8,782 bases of DNA, from the NCBI GenBank assembly GCA_003647385.1, contig QMMT01000056.1, forward strand, positions 1-8,782. The letters are read 5' to 3'. Position numbers and translations under genes: made by a program. The notes below the pieces were generated by a model. That model worked only from the letters and a program-made list of their open reading frames with translations, searched no databases and was not told the DNA's origin. This DNA is from Deltaproteobacteria bacterium. GTDB taxonomy: Bacteria > Desulfobacterota > Desulfobacteria > Desulfobacterales > Desulfobacteraceae. Each line of letters starts with the position of its first letter. The first letter of the stretch is position 1. Below, piece by piece: positions 1 to 7,350 of the stretch.

Positions 1-542
1 AGAGAAATCACGTTTGAAAGGGTATTAAACAAAAAATGGGGTTCAATCTGGGCCTGTAAAAGCCTCAACGTTGTCATGGCGGCTTCTTTTTCCATGGTCA
101 GGCGCTTGATCTTCTCCTTTTGAATTTGCTTTTCCGATTCTATGATTTTCTGTCTGGAAGAAAAAAAATAGCTGATGGGAACGCCAAAAACAATACCAAA
201 AACAAAAATATATGAGAATACATCTTTTAAAAAATAGCTGAAATCCTTGCCGTGAAAAAGAAACAGAAAACCCCAACTCAACAGGGAGGCTGAAAAAATA
301 CCTGTTACCAAGCCTGTAACAATACCTGTGGCACTCCATTTATTTCCTTTTTGATCGCCAAGATGAATGGCGATAGTCACAAAAAAACATATGGACAAAC
401 CCGTAAGTTGTGAAATAATAAACACTTCAAAAAAATCAGGCTTATCTATAACCATCAACGTTAAGACCAAAGCAATAGCCGAGTTAAAGATGGCTGTAAT
501 AATGAAACGCCTGCCAGTATATTTTAAGTTAAGCGTCTGCAT
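1..542 (-). CDS. LytS/YehU-type membrane sensor histidine kinase, N-terminal part (3' end beyond window)
   Basis: Reading the reverse strand from the ATG at 542 gives 180 uninterrupted codons that run off the left edge. Seen: four hydrophobic segments at about residues 13-32, 37-61, 69-96 and 110-126. A charged, probably coiled-coil linker rich in E, K and Q follows at about 127-160. Then comes the motif LLQAQIEPHFLFNTLSNV, the signature of the His_kinase domain (PF06580) of LytS/YehU/AlgZ-like kinases, with H169 as the likely phospho-acceptor. The ATP-binding domain must lie left of the window. Family knowledge: such kinases usually pair with a LytTR-type response regulator, which may be the next gene leftwards but cannot be seen. 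The start is supported by an in-frame TAG nine codons upstream, a weak CAGG ribosome site 8 bases before it, and a promoter at 582-610. The membrane domain matches no named sensor domain that I recognise, so the signal is unknown. The gene is divergent from the DUF2141/flavoprotein/RND genes and could regulate them (inference). Confidence 0.88.
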   Translation of the reverse strand, partial: MQTLNLKYTGRRFIITAIFNSAIALVLTLMVIDKPDFFEVFIISQLTGLSICFFVTIAIHLGDQKGNKWSATGIVTGLVTGIFSASLLSWGFLFLFHGKDFSYFLKDVFSYIFVFGIVFGVPISYFFSSRQKIIESEKQIQKEKIKRLTMEKEAAMTTLRLLQAQIEPHFLFNTLSNVIS

Positions 543-581
543 CCTTTTTACCTGTTTAATAGTTGTCTAAAAATTTAAGAT

Positions 582-610
582 ACTATAAAAATACTGATAA
601 ACTTTTGCAA
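582..610 (-). promoter_or_regulatory. Candidate sigma70-type promoter for the histidine kinase
   Basis: On the reverse strand, TTGCAA (610-605) is followed after exactly 17 bases by TATAGT (587-582). These match the -35 consensus at 4 of 6 bases and the -10 consensus at 5 of 6. Transcription would begin near 575 and leave a leader of about 33 bases before the ATG at 542. The call rests on consensus match and position only. Confidence 0.5.
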
Positions 611-671
611 CACTATTCATCCCTTCTATTTGTCTGTTCATCGCATTTTTCTGCCACTTGTCTCAATACAA

Positions 672-699
672 TTGCATCACAAAAAGACCTTGCTATGAT
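672..699 (+). promoter_or_regulatory. Candidate extended -10 promoter for the DUF2141 operon
   Basis: TATGAT at 694-699 is preceded by TGC, which makes an extended -10 element (TGnTATGAT). A poor -35 element, TTGCAT (672-677), lies 16 bases upstream. Transcription would begin near 706, about 48 bases before the ATG at 754. This also argues against the earlier in-frame start at 658, which would lie upstream of the transcript. Confidence 0.45.
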
Positions 700-740
700 G
701 AAGCAAATCAAAGTTGTTTTTGTTTTTTAAAACATAAAAA

Positions 741-746
741 AGGAGA
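741..746 (+). promoter_or_regulatory. Ribosome binding site deciding the DUF2141 start
   Basis: AGGAGA lies 7 bases before the ATG at 754. It places the start directly before a clean signal peptide instead of at the in-frame ATG at 658, which has no such site. Confidence 0.7.
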
Positions 747-753
747 CGTAGTA

Positions 754-1194
754 ATGAAACACTTAAGTATTTTTCTTCCACTATTTTTCATGATCTTGAT
801 ATCCGCGGCTGTAGATGTTGGTCAGGCCAAAGCCAACACCTCAAATCTGGTGATCCATATTACAGGATTTGAGACATCAACCGGTGTTGCAAAGGTGGCG
901 ATTATAAATTCAAAAAAAAATTTTGATGAGGAGACTCCATTTAAAGGATTCGATTTTGAAATCATCAACAATGAAGTCCTTAAAACCATCACTCTCCCGT
1001 TTGGAGAATATGCCATCAAAGTTTACCATGATGAGAACGCCAACAATGAGCTGGATACCCGAATTTTCGGTATTCCAATAGAACGGTATGGTTTTTCAAA
1101 CAATGCAAGGGGAGCATTGGGACCGCCTGAGTATGACGATGCGGTATTTTACTTAAATTCTGCAAAAAAAGAAATCTTCATTACCATAGAATAA
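754..1194 (+). CDS. Secreted DUF2141 domain protein
   Basis: 146 residues. Residues 1-27 form a signal peptide: MKH, then a hydrophobic core (LSIFLPLFFMILISAAV), then AKA before N28 as the likely cleavage site. The mature part is one small beta-rich domain of the DUF2141 family (PF09912). It is recognised by the conserved block YAIKVYHDENANNELD (87-101) followed by FGIPIERYGFSNNARG (105-120) and GPPEYDDAVFYL. Length is normal for the family. The DENANNELD stretch is spaced like a small calcium-binding loop, but no metal binding has been shown here (inference). Family members have no established function; they are exported and often sit near envelope or lipid genes. The gene is first in a rightward run, and its stop is 24 bases from the start of the flavoprotein gene, so the two are almost certainly co-transcribed. 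The ATG at 754 is preferred over 658 because of the ribosome site, the signal peptide and the promoter position. Confidence 0.88.
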   Translation: MKHLSIFLPLFFMILISAAVDVGQAKANTSNLVIHITGFETSTGVAKVAIINSKKNFDEETPFKGFDFEIINNEVLKTITLPFGEYAIKVYHDENANNELDTRIFGIPIERYGFSNNARGALGPPEYDDAVFYLNSAKKEIFITIE

Positions 1195-1218
1195 ACAATC
1201 AAAAAAGGAGGATATCCC

Positions 1219-2808
1219 ATGAAATTATCCGGTGAACGATCAAATAAATTCAATAGACGAAAATTTATAAAAACCCTGCTAATGGCATCCAGTGCTGCCG
1301 CCATAGACTGGACGGGATTTGGTGCCCTCGCCGGCAGTATTCCCGACAAAAACAAGTTTCCAATTGTTGTGATTGGAGCAGGACTCGGCGGGCTTGTTTC
1401 GGCTGCCTATCTGTCCGGATATGGGTTTGATGTCACCTTGCTTGAACAGCATTCCATCCCCGGCGGATATGCCACCTCTTTTGACCGGGAAGACTTTACC
1501 TTTGATGTATCTTTGCATGCAACCGTTGCCGAACATGGTATGCCCCAGATGATCCTCAACGATCTTGGTATCTGGGATAAACTCAAAGTCGCGTATACAC
1601 CTGAGCTCAGACGAATTGTAACGCCTAAGTTCGATGTGACCCTGCCGGCAAAAGATCCAGAAGGTGTTAAAAAAGAACTATCCCAGGTTTTCCCCTATGA
1701 AAAACAGGGAATTTATAACTTTTATACCCAGATGGAACAGGTGATTTCAGAATTGTGGAGTGGCAAACGCTTTAAAAACTCCATGATGGGAAAACTTGAA
1801 AAACTGTCTTTGGAACAATGGATGTCCCTACATGTCAATGATCCTGATGTGAAATACTGCCTGGCGATTTTCTCAGGATATTACGGACTTTCTCCATCTA
1901 AGATCAATGCGCTGTTTTATGCCATTGCCACAGGGGAATACCTTGTCCATGGCGGACAGTATTATAAGGCCAGATCCCAGGATTTAAGCGACACCCTTGC
2001 AGACTGCATCGAGAAAAACAATGGAAGCATCCATTATAACACAGAGGCTGCACATATTCTTTTTGATCAGAACAATCGTATAGAAGCAGTAATGGATTCC
2101 ACCGGAAAAAAACACCCTGCAAAAGCAGTCATTGCCAATTGCAGCGTTCCTGTATTGATGAACAAAATGGTGCCCAAGAAACTGGTGCCCCCTGAATTTA
2201 AGCAGCAGATCCAAAAGAGAAATACTTCTCTTTCAAGCGTTGTGGTCTGGCTCGGCCTGAACAAGAGAATCGATCATATCAAAGATTATGAGATTGACCT
2301 TGTGCAGAACACAAATACAGAAGAAGACCAATTCTTTTCAAAAAAAGACCTGGCAGATGCTAATATTGGTATTACCCTGTATGACAATCTGTTTGAGGGC
2401 TACTCTGTTCCGGGAAAAACTACTCTATCCATTATGTGCCTGTCTGATTTTGCGCCCTGGAAAAAATTTGAAAAAGAGTATTTCAATGATCAAAAAAATA
2501 CGTATAACAAGGAGAAAGAAAGAATAGCCCAACGATTTATTCAAAGAGTTGAACACGCATTGATACCGAATCTCTCCAAACATATAGAAGTCATGGAAAT
2601 CGGCACCCCCTTAACCAACATATTTTACACACAAAATCCTGAGGGCGCCATTTATGGATTTGATCGTGACATGCCCCAGTTAAAGGCAAAAACGCCCATA
2701 AAAGGACTCTATCTTGCCAGTGCATGGTCCCATGGTGGTGGCTACACACCGGTCATGATGGCGGGACGCGAGACAGCAAAACTTGTTTTAAAAGATTTGA
2801 ATGGTTAA
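1219..2808 (+). CDS. Tat-signal FAD-dependent oxidoreductase, phytoene desaturase/retinol saturase superfamily
   Basis: 529 residues. The N-terminus carries a twin-arginine signal: NRRKFIK (12-18) fits the S/T-R-R-x-F-L-K consensus. A weakly hydrophobic, alanine-rich stretch follows, ending in ALA (36-38), a possible cleavage site. The Rossmann FAD-binding core begins at about residue 48: VVIGAGLGGLVSAAYL has the GxGxxG glycines (53-58), and E76 is the acidic residue that would hold the adenosine ribose. HSIPGGYATSF (78-88) is typical of the CrtI/CrtISO/RetSat group. At the C-terminus, GLYLASAWSHGGGYTP (496-511) and MMAGRETA form the second conserved FAD contact. Family members desaturate, saturate or isomerise polyene and isoprenoid chains. 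Which of these this enzyme does cannot be read from sequence, and no carotenoid synthesis gene is nearby. Export by Tat fits a flavoprotein folded with its cofactor in the cytoplasm. GGAGG sits 7 bases before the ATG. Context places it with a secreted DUF2141 protein and an RND pump, suggesting work on an envelope lipid or a pumped compound (inference). Confidence 0.88.
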   Translation: MKLSGERSNKFNRRKFIKTLLMASSAAAIDWTGFGALAGSIPDKNKFPIVVIGAGLGGLVSAAYLSGYGFDVTLLEQHSIPGGYATSFDREDFTFDVSLHATVAEHGMPQMILNDLGIWDKLKVAYTPELRRIVTPKFDVTLPAKDPEGVKKELSQVFPYEKQGIYNFYTQMEQVISELWSGKRFKNSMMGKLEKLSLEQWMSLHVNDPDVKYCLAIFSGYYGLSPSKINALFYAIATGEYLVHGGQYYKARSQDLSDTLADCIEKNNGSIHYNTEAAHILFDQNNRIEAVMDSTGKKHPAKAVIANCSVPVLMNKMVPKKLVPPEFKQQIQKRNTSLSSVVVWLGLNKRIDHIKDYEIDLVQNTNTEEDQFFSKKDLADANIGITLYDNLFEGYSVPGKTTLSIMCLSDFAPWKKFEKEYFNDQKNTYNKEKERIAQRFIQRVEHALIPNLSKHIEVMEIGTPLTNIFYTQNPEGAIYGFDRDMPQLKAKTPIKGLYLASAWSHGGGYTPVMMAGRETAKLVLKDLNG

Positions 2809-2814
2809 CATAAA

Positions 2815-2885
2815 TTTTGACAATGAATCAAAAATGTCCCTTGAAATCATATAAAATGGTTATATTTTTGGACAATATTTTTTTT
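2815..2885 (+). other. Intergenic attenuator-like repeat set with T-run
   Basis: The gap between the flavoprotein and the adaptor holds two near-identical segments, TTTTGACAAT (2815-2824) and TTTTGGACAAT (2866-2876). Between them lies TGTCC (2835-2839), which can pair with either GACA (2819-2822) or GGACA (2870-2874). The second pairing encloses a hairpin, ATATAA (2849-2854) with TTATAT (2860-2865), and is followed by eight T (2878-2885). The layout resembles a weak terminator or attenuator with mutually exclusive pairings, but the stems are short and AT-rich. No convincing promoter was found in the gap: TTGACA at 2817 has no well-placed -10. Confidence 0.3.
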
Positions 2886-2892
2886 ATACTTT

Positions 2893-2896
2893 GAGG
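2893..2896 (+). promoter_or_regulatory. Ribosome binding site deciding the adaptor start
   Basis: GAGG lies 8 bases before the ATG at 2905 but only 2 bases before the ATG at 2899. This spacing favours 2905 as the true start; the two differ by two residues. Confidence 0.5.
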
Positions 2897-2904
2897 ACAT
2901 GTCT

Positions 2905-4059
2905 ATGGAAAGCAAATCTGATCACGGAAAAACACTTGTAAAGAAAATACGGGAGTTTATCTGGAAAAGCATCCCCTTTATCACCGTCTTGCTGGTGATT
3001 GGGCTGGTTATATTGCCTTTAGGCAAAAAAATCTCAGCAAAAAAAGCAGATCTGGCCGAAAAACGATCCAGAGAAAAGACGATTAAAAGAGCGTTGAGCA
3101 ATGTGATTACCATGGAACTTTTACCTTCATTGGTCATGGAAAAATTAAGTCTTCCCGGCGTTGCAAAACCATGGATATCCTTAGAGGTAGTCTCTGAAAT
3201 CAGAGGTAAAATTGTTACTAAAAAAGTAACCGAAGGCCGCCATGTGAGCAAGGGAGATATTCTGGCGGTTATTGACAAAAGTGATTATCAAAACTCTTAT
3301 ACTTCCGCTCTTGCATCCTATGAGACAGCGCTGTCAACCCAAAAACGATTAAAAGCACTGGTTAAAAAAAATTTTGTCACCCAATCCCAGCTTGATGACG
3401 TGGATGCCCGTGTAAAAACCAGTAAAGCAGCACTTGACAATGCAAAACTTGCCTTAAGCCGGTGCACGATTCGATCTCCCATGCAGGGAATCGTCGATCG
3501 CATCCATATTGAAAACGGTACATTCTTAAATTCCGGAGACCCGGTTGCTCTGATCCTTCAAATCGATAAGCTGAAGATTAAAGTCGGCATCCCGGAATCA
3601 GATGTTGCTGCTGTTCGAAAGCTTAAAACCTTTGTAATGACCATTGATGCCCTGGAAGGAAAAGCCTATACAGGAGAATACCATTATCTAACGAAAACCG
3701 CTGACTCCATGGCTCGCTTGTATAATCTTGAAATCAAGGTAGATAACAAGGACGGCGAAATTCTTCCGGATATGTTTGCCAGGGTAAAAATAATTAAACA
3801 CCAGGACCCCCAAGGCCTTGCTGTCCCAATGTATTCCCTTGTAAACCTTAACAAAGATATCGGCGTTTATGTTGAAAAAAACGGCATTGCCAGATTCAGA
3901 TCTGTACAAACCGGATTTCAGGATGGCTGGAAAACCCAAGTTCTTGCAGGGCTTGAGCCGGGTGAAAAAATTGTAGTTGTCGGCCATCGTATTATTGAGG
4001 ATGGAGAACAGGTCAACGTGACAAAAACAATCCGGGATATGGAGGAGATTTCCCAATGA
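2905..4059 (+). CDS. RND efflux periplasmic adaptor (membrane-fusion protein)
   Basis: 384 residues from the ATG at 2905 (386 if 2899 is used). A single hydrophobic segment at about residues 23-39 (PFITVLLVIGLVILPL) with no lipobox cysteine indicates an uncleaved inner-membrane anchor rather than a lipoprotein. The order of parts is that of the AcrA/MexA family. The first half of the biotinyl-lipoyl-like domain is at about 92-128 (EVVSEIRGKIVTKKVTEG, HVSKGDILAVID). An alpha-helical hairpin is at about 129-185, containing the usual LVKKNFVTQSQLDDVDARV. The second lipoyl half is RSPMQGIVDRIHIENGTFL. Beta-barrel and membrane-proximal domains follow (GLEPGEKIVVVG near 350-360). The helical hairpin is fairly short, as in adaptors with modest periplasmic reach. 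The stop codon overlaps the pump start by ATGA, which implies translational coupling. The partner outer-membrane channel is not encoded here. Confidence 0.92.
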   Translation: MESKSDHGKTLVKKIREFIWKSIPFITVLLVIGLVILPLGKKISAKKADLAEKRSREKTIKRALSNVITMELLPSLVMEKLSLPGVAKPWISLEVVSEIRGKIVTKKVTEGRHVSKGDILAVIDKSDYQNSYTSALASYETALSTQKRLKALVKKNFVTQSQLDDVDARVKTSKAALDNAKLALSRCTIRSPMQGIVDRIHIENGTFLNSGDPVALILQIDKLKIKVGIPESDVAAVRKLKTFVMTIDALEGKAYTGEYHYLTKTADSMARLYNLEIKVDNKDGEILPDMFARVKIIKHQDPQGLAVPMYSLVNLNKDIGVYVEKNGIARFRSVQTGFQDGWKTQVLAGLEPGEKIVVVGHRIIEDGEQVNVTKTIRDMEEISQ

Positions 4060-7000
4060 TCGTCTCTGACACGGCCATAAAAAACAGAACCAGCGTTCTG
4101 GTTCTGGCCTTTATCATTTTAGGAATTGGTATTTATGCGTATAAAGCCCTGCCACGAGAGAGTGATCCGGATGTCACCATCCCGTATGTATTCGTACAGA
4201 CCGAGTATCGGGGGGTGTCTGCATCTGATATTGAAACCTCTATCACCATAAAAATCGAAAAAAAACTCAAAGGTCTGGACAAGGTAAAAAATATAAGCTC
4301 TGTCAGTTCCCAGGGCCTGTCCCAAATCAATATTGAATTTTTGCCCGGTACGGATATTGGCGAGGTACTCACCAAAGTTAAGGACAAGGTCGATGAAGCA
4401 AAGAACGATCTACCGTCCGATCTTGAAAATGATCCGTCTGTATTTGAAGTGAATATCTCGGAAATGCCCATCGTAATATATTCTCTGGCAGGGACATCCA
4501 ATCCCAGAGTGCTCAAGGAAATCGCGGACGATCTCAAGGATGATATAGAGGCCGTGCCAGGGGTTCTGGAAGCTGAAGTGACCGGCGGCCAGGAAAGAGA
4601 AATAAGAATCGAAGTTGATCCGGACAAGCTTGCGTATTACAGGATTCCAATTACATCGCTACAGCAGGCAGTTGCCAGTGAGAACCAGAACACGTCAGGC
4701 GGTGCTATCACCCTTGGGGACGGAAGATATCAGCTTAAGGTTCCCGGCGAATTTGAAACACCTGAAGAAATCCTTTCCCTTGTGGTTGCCACCCATAGCG
4801 GCAATCCCATTTACTTAAAAGATGTGGCAGGTGTTGTAGACGGCACCAAAGAAGAGACATCAAGATCCCGCCTGAATGGTGTAGACTCCGTTAATATATC
4901 CGTAAAGAAAAGAGTCGGCGAAAATATTATATTTATTTCTGACAAAATTGATGTTCTCATAAAAGAGGCGGAAAAAACCTTTCCAAAAAACACCACTATT
5001 ACCAAGCTGATGAATAAGTCAAAAGATATCCGGCTCATGGTAGCTGACCTTGAAAATAATATTCTTTCCGGGCTTATCCTTGTGGTGGCAATTCTTTTTA
5101 TTGCCCTGGGATTTAGAAATGCCATACTGGTCGGACTTGCCATCCCCTTTTCCATGTTTTTGTCTTTTGCCGTACTCCACGCCATGGGGTATACCCTGAA
5201 CATGATTGTCCTGTTCTCTTTAACCCTGGCCCTGGGGATGCTGGTGGACAATGCCATTGTTATTATTGAAAACACGTATCGCTATATGCAGCAGGGTGTT
5301 CCAAGAGTAGAAGCTGCCATGAAAGCCACCGGAGAGGTGGCCTGGCCGGTGATCGGTTCCACCCTTACAACAATTGCCGCATTTTTTCCCATGATTTTCT
5401 GGCCGGGTATTATGGGTGAATTCATGAAATACCTTCCCATCACCCTTATTATAACGCTTTCTTCATCCCTGTTTGTCGCCCTTGTGATCAATCCTGCCAT
5501 GTGTGCTTTTTTTATGAAGGCAAAAACAAAAGTCAAAGGAAAAACACTGACTTCCAGAGAGATCGAAGCCCAGGGTGAAAAACCCATTGAAATCAAGGGG
5601 CCGTTATTAAAATTTTATTCAAACCTGCTAAACAAAGCACTTGACCATAAATTCACTGTACTGGTCGGATCTTTTGCCGTATTGGTTATTCTGATCCAGA
5701 TTTGGTTTTTAAAAATCGGTATTGAAAAACCCATTGAATTTTTTCCGCCCATTGATCCGGGATCAGCTTATATTAACATTGATCCTCCCGAAGGTGCAGA
5801 CCTTGATTATATTGACAGAACCGTTAAAAAAGTGGAAATAGCCATAACGGGAAATCAAGGACTTGGTTATGGTGATGCCTTAAGGCTTCAGGAACATGAA
5901 AATGCTGACGGTACAAAATTTATGGCGCCCGGCGACATCAATAATATTGAACATATCTATACCAAGGTAGTCCAAAATGCAGGCAGCTCAGTTTTTGACT
6001 CCAACCTTCCCAACCATATCGGTATCCAGTTCATCGATTATGAACACAGAAAATCTCCAACCAAAGAGGATCTGGAAGAATTAAGAAACCGCGTTAAACA
6101 TATTGCCGGTGTAAAAATCACTGTGGATCAGCAGCAGGAAGGCCCTCCCACGGGTCCTCCCATCAACATAGAGATCTCAGGAGATAATTTTAAAATTTTA
6201 AGCAAAATTGCTGAAAAAATAAAAAAAGGGATTGAGAATATTCCCCATGTTAAAGATGTCCGGGATGATTACCAGGGGGGACTTCCCAGTGTACAGGTGA
6301 GAATTGACCGTCAAAAAACAGCCCTGTTCGGCCTGACCACCAGTGCCATTGGCAATGCCTTAAAGACTGCCTACAATGGGCTTGATGTCTCAACATATTA
6401 CGAAGGGGATGACGATTATGACATCGTGGTCAAACTTGCCCAATCCGACAGGCAGGTGGCAGATGTCCTTCATAAACTCATGATCCCAACACCCACGGGA
6501 CAAATTGTTCCTTTAACCACTCTGGCAAGTATCGAATATAAAGGAACCATCGGGGATATTGTTCGAAAGAACCAGGAACGCGTTGTCACGGTCAAAGCCA
6601 ATGTGGATGAATCCAAAACCACCGGAACCGTTGCCAGGATGCAGGCCCAGGAACTGCTCAAAGAATTTGAACTGCCGGCAGGATATAAATACAAATTTAC
6701 AGGAGAGGATGAGAGTCAGAAAGAATCTGAAGATTTTTTATCAAAAGCATTTGTAATCGCCCTGTTTTTAATCTTTCTGATCCTGGTGACATTGTTCAAT
6801 TCCGTTATACAGCCGGTCATCATTCTTACCTCAGTCATTCTTTCTTTGGGCGGGGCCTTCTGGGGACTTGCAGTGATCAACTCACCGTTTGGTATCATTA
6901 TGACAGGCGTCGGCATCATTTCCCTTGCCGGTGTTGTTGTCAATAATGCCATTGTTCTCATCGATTATACCAATAAGCTTCGGGACAGTGGCATGAGTAT

Positions 7001-7328
7001 CCGGGATGCTGTTATTTCCGCCGGTGCCACCCGGTTGAGACCGGTTTTGTTAACCGCCATTACAACCATCCTGGGGCTTTTGCCCATGGTTACCGGTATC
7101 AGTTATGATTTCCATGTTATGGCACTTTCATTGGCCAGTGAATCCAGCCAGTGGTGGAGATCCATGGCCATTGTGGTTATTTTCGGTCTGATGATTGCCA
7201 CAATCTTGACACTGGTTGTTGTTCCAACACTCTATGCGTTGATTGAAAATGCCAAGATAAAGCTCTCCACAGGTTATCAAAAATCCAGAGGATTTTTTCT
7301 GGGCTCAGACCAGGCAGATTTAACCTGA
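4056..7328 (+). CDS. RND efflux pump inner-membrane subunit (AcrB-like HAE family)
   Basis: 1090 residues, close to the usual length. Topology is the standard RND duplication. TM1 is at about 12-32, followed by a large periplasmic loop to about 333. TM2-6 lie at about 335-487, then a basic cytoplasmic linker (488-530) and TM7 (534-553). A second periplasmic loop runs to about 894, and TM8-12 lie at about 896-1064. Typical segments include RESDPDVTIPYVFVQTEY near the N-terminus, GMLVDNAIVIIENTYR in TM4 and GVVVNNAIVLIDYTNKL in TM10. Compared with AcrB, the first TM4 aspartate is kept (D398) but the second is asparagine (N399), and the TM10 lysine position is asparagine (N963). The pump uses the proton gradient to move substrates from the inner membrane or periplasm outwards through the adaptor and a TolC-type channel. 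Heavy-metal (CusA/CzcA) signatures are absent, so an organic or lipid substrate is more likely (inference). The ribosome site GGAGGAGA (4041-4048) lies inside the adaptor gene. Confidence 0.93.
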   Translation: MIVSDTAIKNRTSVLVLAFIILGIGIYAYKALPRESDPDVTIPYVFVQTEYRGVSASDIETSITIKIEKKLKGLDKVKNISSVSSQGLSQINIEFLPGTDIGEVLTKVKDKVDEAKNDLPSDLENDPSVFEVNISEMPIVIYSLAGTSNPRVLKEIADDLKDDIEAVPGVLEAEVTGGQEREIRIEVDPDKLAYYRIPITSLQQAVASENQNTSGGAITLGDGRYQLKVPGEFETPEEILSLVVATHSGNPIYLKDVAGVVDGTKEETSRSRLNGVDSVNISVKKRVGENIIFISDKIDVLIKEAEKTFPKNTTITKLMNKSKDIRLMVADLENNILSGLILVVAILFIALGFRNAILVGLAIPFSMFLSFAVLHAMGYTLNMIVLFSLTLALGMLVDNAIVIIENTYRYMQQGVPRVEAAMKATGEVAWPVIGSTLTTIAAFFPMIFWPGIMGEFMKYLPITLIITLSSSLFVALVINPAMCAFFMKAKTKVKGKTLTSREIEAQGEKPIEIKGPLLKFYSNLLNKALDHKFTVLVGSFAVLVILIQIWFLKIGIEKPIEFFPPIDPGSAYINIDPPEGADLDYIDRTVKKVEIAITGNQGLGYGDALRLQEHENADGTKFMAPGDINNIEHIYTKVVQNAGSSVFDSNLPNHIGIQFIDYEHRKSPTKEDLEELRNRVKHIAGVKITVDQQQEGPPTGPPINIEISGDNFKILSKIAEKIKKGIENIPHVKDVRDDYQGGLPSVQVRIDRQKTALFGLTTSAIGNALKTAYNGLDVSTYYEGDDDYDIVVKLAQSDRQVADVLHKLMIPTPTGQIVPLTTLASIEYKGTIGDIVRKNQERVVTVKANVDESKTTGTVARMQAQELLKEFELPAGYKYKFTGEDESQKESEDFLSKAFVIALFLIFLILVTLFNSVIQPVIILTSVILSLGGAFWGLAVINSPFGIIMTGVGIISLAGVVVNNAIVLIDYTNKLRDSGMSIRDAVISAGATRLRPVLLTAITTILGLLPMVTGISYDFHVMALSLASESSQWWRSMAIVVIFGLMIATILTLVVVPTLYALIENAKIKLSTGYQKSRGFFLGSDQADLT
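7279..7297. terminator. Possible two-way terminator hairpin in the pump gene's 3' end
   Basis: AAAAATCC (7279-7286) and GGATTTTT (7290-7297) form an 8-bp stem with an AGA loop, ending in a T-run on both strands. It lies inside the last codons of the pump gene, between two convergent genes. The stem has only two G-C pairs, so strength is doubtful; it may simply reflect coding sequence. Confidence 0.25.
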
Positions 7329-7343
7329 TTTTTTTGTTTTTTT
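7311..7343 (+). terminator. Weak candidate terminator after the RND operon
   Basis: CAGG (7311-7314) can pair with CCTG (7324-7327) across the pump stop codon. The run T7-G-T7 (7329-7343) follows. The T-run is convincing; the 4-bp stem is weak. Its place at the end of the operon and before a convergent gene supports the call. Confidence 0.35.
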
Positions 7344-7350
7344 AGCGGCT

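Noticed and set aside
43..339. 98-codon open frame on the reverse strand
   Set aside because: It overlaps the histidine kinase in another reverse frame. The kinase frame has membrane segments and the PHFLFNT motif, while this one gives a low-complexity, aromatic-rich peptide.
367..570. 67-codon open frame on the forward strand
   Set aside because: It lies antisense to the histidine kinase's first codons and across its promoter. It has no recognisable ribosome site or domain.
658..753. Longer N-terminus for the DUF2141 protein, starting at 658
   Set aside because: The extra 32 residues would bury the signal peptide. The start has no ribosome site and lies upstream of the likely transcription start.
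2817..2866. Promoter before the adaptor gene using TTGACA at 2817 or TTGAAA at 2841
   Set aside because: No acceptable -10 lies 16-18 bases after either. The best TATATT is 14 bases from TTGAAA, so evidence for a separate promoter is too weak.
4133..4627. 164-codon reverse frame inside the pump gene
   Set aside because: Antisense shadow of the RND gene, serine-rich and without any domain signature.
4811..5275. 154-codon reverse frame inside the pump gene
   Set aside because: Antisense shadow of a coding region with clear RND membrane motifs; no ribosome site or family match.
4056..7328. Heavy-metal RND pump of the CusA/CzcA type
   Set aside because: The TM4 and TM10 segments read VDNAIVIIEN and VNNAIVLID, as in organic-substrate pumps, and not the DAAIVMIEN-type and glutamate-bearing TM10 patterns of the metal exporters.
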